NCBI RefSeq assembly: GCF_900111865.1
Contig: NZ_FOJS01000002.1
Span: forward strand, 62,001 to 126,000
Reading direction: 5' to 3'
DNA: 64,000 bases
Source of the DNA: Parageobacillus thermantarcticus
GTDB taxonomy: Bacteria > Bacillota > Bacilli > Bacillales > Anoxybacillaceae
Shown: positions 58,616 to 64,000 of the stretch, piece by piece
How positions within the stretch are numbered: the first letter of the stretch is position 1
How the letters are laid out: every line of letters starts with the position of its first letter
Program-made: the position numbers and the translations under genes
Notes under the pieces: generated by a model
Database searches by the model: none
Seen by the model: only the letters and a program-made list of their open reading frames with translations
What the model was told of the DNA's origin: nothing

Positions 58616-59941
58616 TTAACGGGCTGTGCAAACTTCAAGCAAATATTGGTTAAGCAATGTTTTCAATCGTTCTTGTCTGCCCGATTGATTTTGGATTTCT
58701 CCTAGTTGCAAAGCATGGGCTTCTAATTTATGGAAGTCGGCGGTTCCTTCGACGATTTCCCGCCCAATTCCTTCTGTATAACTTTTGTACCGTTCTTCAA
58801 TAAATTCATCAAATACACGATCTTCAATTAATCGATGCGCTACCTTTAATCCAACTGCAAAACTATCCATTCCGGCAATATGCGCATAGAACAAGTCTTC
58901 CACTTCGAACGATCCTCTTCGCACTTTAGCGTCAAAGTTCAATCCGCCGCGACCAAGACCGCCGTTTTTCAAAATTTCATACATTGCCAAAGTCGTAGAA
59001 TACAAGTCTGTCGGGAATTCGTCCGTATCCCATCCTAACAACATATCTCCCTGGTTTGCGTCAACAGAACCTAACATCCCATGAATGCGCGCTACCCGCA
59101 ATTCATGTTCAAACGTATGTCCCGCTAATGTTGCATGATTCGCCTCAATATTGAACTTAAAGTAATCTTTTAGTCCATATGTTTGTAAAAATGCCAACGC
59201 AGTCGCAACGTCAAAGTCATATTGATGTTTCGTCGGCTCTTTCGGCTTCGGCTCAATTAGAAATTGCCCCTCAAACCCAATTTCTTTCGCATAATCCACC
59301 GCCATATGCAAGAAGCGGGCTAAGTTGTCAAGTTCTAGCTTCATATCAGTATTCAACAGCGTTTCATATCCTTCCCGTCCGCCCCAGAACACGTAGTTTT
59401 TCGCTCCTAACCGTTTCGCAATTTCCAAACCTTTTTTTACTTTTGCCGCCGCATACGCAAATACATCAGCGTTGCAAGAAGTGGCGGCACCATGTACAAA
59501 GCGCGGATGGCTGAATAAGTTCGCCGTATTCCAAAGCAGCTTCGTTTTGCTTGTTTTCATATATTCCTCAATCATGTCTACGATGATATCTAAATTTTTG
59601 TATGTTTCTTTTAATGTTTCTCCTTCTGGAGCGATATCCACATCATGAAAACAGAAGAATGGGACATTTAGTTTTTCAAAAAACTCAAAAGCTGCCTCTA
59701 CACGCGCTTTTGCTAAATCCATTCCGCTGTATTTGTTCCATGGACGGATCATATTGCCTGCCCCAAACGGATCCGATCCATCCCCTGTAAACGTATGCCA
59801 ATACGCAACCGAAAAGCGCAAGTGCTCTTCCATTGTTTTATCGCCGACTTTTTCTTCCGGATTGTAAAACTTAAATGCAAGCGGGTTTTTCGATGTTGGA
59901 CCTTCGTACACGATCGTCTCGATATTTGGGAAATAAGCCAT
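58616..59941 (-). CDS. xylA: Xylose isomerase
   Basis: Converts D-xylose to D-xylulose using two divalent metal ions. 441 residues, the class II length of Bacillaceae enzymes. Catalytic His in [12 protein letters not shown], metal ligands in [33 protein letters not shown] and [22 protein letters not shown] follows AAGGAGG. Controlled by the xylO/cre promoter upstream; xylR is not in the window. Confidence 0.97.
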   Translation of the reverse strand: MAYFPNIETIVYEGPTSKNPLAFKFYNPEEKVGDKTMEEHLRFSVAYWHTFTGDGSDPFGAGNMIRPWNKYSGMDLAKARVEAAFEFFEKLNVPFFCFHDVDIAPEGETLKETYKNLDIIVDMIEEYMKTSKTKLLWNTANLFSHPRFVHGAATSCNADVFAYAAAKVKKGLEIAKRLGAKNYVFWGGREGYETLLNTDMKLELDNLARFLHMAVDYAKEIGFEGQFLIEPKPKEPTKHQYDFDVATALAFLQTYGLKDYFKFNIEANHATLAGHTFEHELRVARIHGMLGSVDANQGDMLLGWDTDEFPTDLYSTTLAMYEILKNGGLGRGGLNFDAKVRRGSFEVEDLFYAHIAGMDSFAVGLKVAHRLIEDRVFDEFIEERYKSYTEGIGREIVEGTADFHKLEAHALQLGEIQNQSGRQERLKTLLNQYLLEVCTAR

Positions 59942-60000
59942 ATCTAACTCCTCCTTAACTTTTAGTAGATTGTCAAAAAGAGATACTTGCTTTTGATTTA

Positions 60001-60043
60001 ATTATAACGCTTTCAACTTTGTTTGTCTATCATATAAACTAAG
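60001..60043 (-). promoter_or_regulatory. xylAB promoter with xylO operator and cre-like site
   Basis: Minus-strand -35 TAGACA (60024-60029) and -10 TATAAT (60001-60006) with 17-bp spacing. Inverted repeat around 60019-60043 (TTAGTTTAT..AGACAAACAAA) resembles the XylR operator and overlaps the -35. TTGAAAGCGTTATAA between the hexamers resembles a cre site for CcpA. Confidence 0.75.
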
Positions 60044-60139
60044 TGTTTTACAACTATTTATAAAGTAATCGAAATCCGCTTAGTTATTTTGCCCAGAGCC
60101 ATCGCAGCAAAGCATCCTGACAAATGCACCTATAAAAGC

Positions 60140-60290
60140 AGTTCGGCTTTTGATAATTTATATTAAATTGATTTTTTCAAGCTCATTCATCAATTTTGCG
60201 GAGATTTCCTGTATTCTTTGATTCAATCAGCTCATTGACCAAAGCGGCTGTTCGATAAAATTCACTCTTTTCCCTTGATGGTTACAGGAT
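60140..60290 (-). pseudogene. Remnant of an IS21-family helper ATPase (istB)
   Basis: Minus strand: after a TAA the frame reads SEFYRTAALVNELIESKNTG then NLRKIDE and a TGA (60183-60185). The next frame continues LEKINLI, as in the segment leading to the Walker B IDE of IstB proteins (family pattern FYTAAxLVNELIEAK...LDLLIIDE, recalled). Both neighbouring parts are missing and stops are present, so it is a dead fragment of an insertion sequence. No inverted repeats of the element could be identified. Confidence 0.6.
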
Positions 60291-60420
60291 TCTACACCAA
60301 TCCGTCTTGCCCGTGCCTAGGTCAAGTGCAAATTATTATGTAAATTCTTCTTTGATAGAAAGCATGAAGTTGAGACTTGACAACGCTCGATTGCTTATTG
60401 GAATTAATGAAACTGTACAT
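60291..60420. other. Gap between istB remnant and GH5 gene
   Basis: 130 bp with nothing recognised. No clear terminator for the GH5 gene. Confidence 0.35.
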
Positions 60421-62071
<1,651 letters not shown>

Positions 62072-62152
62072 TTGTTGACAACCCGGAATGCCAAATTCTT
62101 GATAAACCGCTTACAAAAAGTTACCCAAATAGGACACATAGCTCTTACCTAA
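62072..62152 (-). pseudogene. Degenerate fragment of an axe2-like esterase gene
   Basis: The stretch beginning TTGTTGACAACCCGG on the plus strand repeats the segment at about 63204-63280 inside axe2 with roughly three quarters identity, including the GATAAACCGCTT and GACACATA-type blocks. It has a 1-bp indel that breaks the frame. About 80 bp survive, in the same orientation as axe2. It is the remnant of a second copy or of a deleted tandem paralog. Confidence 0.7.
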
Positions 62153-62267
62153 GTCTATTTTTGCCCTTAACCTATTTTTATTTTTCTCTCTCACTTTCGG
62201 ACTCAGTCTAAGGTGTGAGGCTTTTTCCGAAGAGCATCACCGTTTATGCCATTTTGTATTCCCCCCC

Positions 62268-62410
62268 TTCTAGAAGGCTGGTGAAAAACGGTGATTTCTT
62301 CAAAACCATCTGTCCGTGAATGCAAAGAAGGACCGTTGTTGTGCTGTTTTTCTATTTGAGCAAAGCCCCTGTTGGAGCGTTTCCTACATTAAATCACCAA
62401 CCTTCTAGAG
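62268..62410. repeat. MITE-like element with 16-bp terminal inverted repeats
   Basis: Left arm TCTAGAAGGCTGGTGA (62269-62284) and right arm TCACCAACCTTCTAGA (62394-62409) are inverted repeats matching at 15 of 16 positions. The total is about 143 bp with no coding potential. Each outer tip contains part of CCTTCTAGAAGG. No clear target duplication is visible. It could be a miniature transposable element or a deleted IS. Confidence 0.55.
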
Positions 62411-62582
62411 ATAGCCCTCTTTAATCTATGTCTTTATCCTTCTGTATACAAAAAAGCAACAAACACTTTCCTCAGCTGCCTACCGAGTATTAAATCCTAT
62501 CAATTTCGATTAACATTTAAATAGTTTGTTTACACCATAAACTATTCATCTTTATTTTATCACTACTTTCAGAATATTACAA

Positions 62583-62708
62583 CTATTTTTCCGTGAATTC
62601 CAAGAATTGTCTATCATTTTTTTGGGTTAGAAGTTCAGTGAAAAAGTACACCCCAAGGGGGATGACGAGTAGATTCAGCCAGTAATGGCCGATCAGCCCG
62701 ATCGCCAT
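62583..62708 (-). CDS. Possible small membrane protein after axe2
   Basis: 41 codons from an ATG at 62708 starting 8 bp after the axe2 stop: MAIGLIGHYWLNLLVIPLGV then YFFTELLTQKND and a charged tail ending TEK. One hydrophobic segment. AAGGGGG is present but only about 2 nt from the ATG. It may be a genuine small gene in the esterase operon or the N-terminus of a truncated membrane protein. Confidence 0.35.
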   Translation of the reverse strand: MAIGLIGHYWLNLLVIPLGVYFFTELLTQKNDRQFLEFTEK

Positions 62709-62715
62709 ATCCCCC

Positions 62716-63378
62716 TTATCTATTGGACTTATCCCAATCAAAACCGATCGCCTTCAAAAAAGCCCTTGCCAAAATCATATGTCCTGCAACGGACGGGTGA
62801 ACACGATCCCAAGCTAATGCTGCAGGATAAAGGGTTTTCAGTACTTCATTAAACGCTGATTGGGTATCAACGAATATACTGTCTGTTTCTTCGGCAATTT
62901 TTTTGACGACTTTGCCATACTGATCCATCGTCCGGCGCATCGGGTCGTGTTCATTGCCTTCTATATAGAATGGAGTCATAAGGATTATTCCTGTAACGAG
63001 CGGTTTTGTCTCGACCACTAGGCTGCGGAGCGTTTCCTCGTATTCGTCCAAGTACACATGCTTTTCTTTTATAAACGGCAAATCGTATTGCCGCCAAACA
63101 TCGTTAATGCCAATCATGATTGATACCCAGTCTGGTTTTTGGGCAATGACATCTTCTTGCCATCTCGCTTTTAAATCCCGAACCGTATTGCCGCTGATTC
63201 CTTTGTTGACAACCCGGATGCCAAGTTCCGGATAAACCGCTTGCAGAAGACCATTGACATAAGAGACATATCCTGTGCCTAACGCTCCGAATAATCCTTC
63301 CCCCTCTGGCTTGGCGCGGTCGCAGTCTGTTATAGAATCGCCAATAAATAACAGTTTTTGTCCTTGGCCGATTTTCAT
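62716..63378 (-). CDS. axe2: Acetylxylan esterase, SGNH/GDSL family (Axe2-like)
   Basis: Removes acetyl groups from xylo-oligosaccharides. 220 residues with no signal peptide. Block I FIGDSITDC with catalytic Ser15, block III IGINDVW, and Asp191/His194 in AWDRVHPS. Closely resembles Axe2 of Geobacillus stearothermophilus as recalled (for example LGIRVVNKGISGNTVRDLKA), which is intracellular and octameric. It would act on short acetylated oligosaccharides after import. Upstream NIF3-like gene is in the same orientation, 42 bp away. Confidence 0.93.
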   Translation of the reverse strand: MKIGQGQKLLFIGDSITDCDRAKPEGEGLFGALGTGYVSYVNGLLQAVYPELGIRVVNKGISGNTVRDLKARWQEDVIAQKPDWVSIMIGINDVWRQYDLPFIKEKHVYLDEYEETLRSLVVETKPLVTGIILMTPFYIEGNEHDPMRRTMDQYGKVVKKIAEETDSIFVDTQSAFNEVLKTLYPAALAWDRVHPSVAGHMILARAFLKAIGFDWDKSNR

Positions 63379-63420
63379 TTTCTCTTCTCCTCCTTGAAAA
63401 CTGCTAAATTAACGCTCCAA

Positions 63421-64000
63421 CTAAATTACATGAAATATAGGCTTTTCAGGGATAAAATAGATAGGTATATTGAAAAATATTGTTTTTAACCATTCAGCCA
63501 GATACTTCATGCCTGGCTCTTCACTTTCCGCATGCCCTAGCACAATCAAAGCTTTTTGTTTTCCTTGGCACACAGCATCCCGAACATATTCTGGAGTCTC
63601 CCATTCCGGGCCTTCTCCATAAATAATCAAGTCAAGGCTCTCTTTTTCAAACAGCGGGATGGATAAAGCTCCCCTTCCCCTATACCCTGCCAATAGCCCG
63701 ATGCGAGCACATTGAGTCGATAAATCTCCTGAAACACGTACAAATGGAATATCTAGCCTTCTCTTTACGTACTCGGCAATTTCTCTTGCAGTCATGCTAG
63801 GGACAGTTAAAATGGTAGCCGCTGGTTGGTGTTCGGAAACGTATGGTTCCCACCCTAAAGCATGGACTAACCCCACCATAATCCCATCTGGCTGATACCG
63901 ATGCCAGTAATCGTGAAATCGATAGATAGCAATGCCCGACTCATAGATCAGACGAAATTTTTCCTGATACACAGGGTCATTTTTCAGCGTTTCTGTATTG
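63421..64000 (-). CDS. NIF3-like dinuclear metal protein (5' end off window)
   Basis: The frame is open across the right edge (NTETLKNDPVYQEKFRLIYE at the junction), so the N-terminal part is missing; at least 193 codons are seen. Family features: SGIAIYRFHDYWHRYQPDGI with metal-binding His/Asp, the central RVSGDLSTQCARIGLLAGYR and GKQKALIVLGHAESEEPGM with the C-terminal His/Glu pair. Nif3-like proteins (DUF34) bind two metals and have been linked to cyclohydrolase-type roles, but no reaction is certain. It may share an operon with axe2. Confidence 0.8.
   Translation of the reverse strand, partial: NTETLKNDPVYQEKFRLIYESGIAIYRFHDYWHRYQPDGIMVGLVHALGWEPYVSEHQPAATILTVPSMTAREIAEYVKRRLDIPFVRVSGDLSTQCARIGLLAGYRGRGALSIPLFEKESLDLIIYGEGPEWETPEYVRDAVCQGKQKALIVLGHAESEEPGMKYLAEWLKTIFFNIPIYFIPEKPIFHVI

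Overview
The window is about 64 kb of chromosome from a thermophilic, spore-forming member of the Bacillaceae. The closest fit is Geobacillus/Parageobacillus. Evidence: strong AGGAGG ribosome sites, frequent GTG/TTG starts, KinB- and TnrA-type regulators, a spore-germinant-receptor remnant, ykoQ-ykoP-ykoN next to tnrA as in Bacillus subtilis, and an acetylxylan esterase close to Axe2 of Geobacillus stearothermophilus. There is no rRNA, CRISPR array, prophage or intact insertion sequence. Mobile DNA survives only as decayed fragments.

Layout. 0-2.3 kb: cobalt ECF transporter operon (2Fe-2S protein, cbiM, cbiN, cbiQ; the last runs off the left edge) behind a cobalamin riboswitch and intrinsic terminator. 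2.4-10.6 kb: housekeeping genes (RraA-like protein, tRNA-Gln, glycerophosphodiesterase, an interrupted acetyltransferase, topB, aldo/keto reductase, exported oligoendopeptidase). 10.8-12.9 kb: NAD salvage genes pncA-pncB. 13.4-14.6 kb: a second YidC insertase preceded by a leader ORF laid out like B. subtilis MifM. 15.6-24.2 kb: anaerobic nitrate respiration (narGHJI) and a hemerythrin gene, each with a perfect FNR box at about -41.5, then a uroporphyrinogen-III synthase-like gene. 24.3-28.8 kb: an immune-inhibitor-A remnant, a KinB-like kinase, methionine aminopeptidase, YjbQ and a metallo-hydrolase. 28.8-33.8 kb: a broken ycgQ, the fruRKA operon and a truncated gerA-type gene. 34-36.4 kb: feoAB plus a small Cys-rich partner with Fur boxes. 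36.7-43.7 kb: BASS transporter, endonuclease I, NhaC antiporter, MaoC-type dehydratase and ykoQ/ykoP/ykoN. 43.7-48 kb: gmuBACD-R-like PTS and phospho-beta-glycosidase operon. 48.1-48.9 kb: tnrA and a divergent pair of very small genes sharing three TnrA/GlnR boxes. 49-55.4 kb: thioesterase, then a sigma-54-controlled operon (aldehyde dehydrogenase, lactonase, iron alcohol dehydrogenase) with a divergent enhancer-binding protein. 55.7-64 kb: AI-2E-family membrane protein, xylAB, a GH5 glycosidase, axe2 and a NIF3-like gene cut by the right edge, with decayed genes and IS/MITE-like sequence between them.

How the parts work together. Regulation is the most informative layer: FNR controls nitrate respiration, TnrA controls nitrogen response, CcpA and local repressors control sugar use (fru, gmu, xyl), Fur controls ferrous iron uptake, B12 controls cobalt uptake, and SigL controls the lactone/hydroxyacid operon. 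The strongest candidate for something little described is the MifM-like leader upstream of yidC2. It combines an N-terminal membrane segment, an acidic DEE stretch at codons 80-82, and an RNA stem that hides the yidC2 ribosome site. Next are the symmetric TnrA control region and the blcABC-like operon in a Gram-positive sigma-54 setting. All identifications are by eye from sequence. No database search was run.
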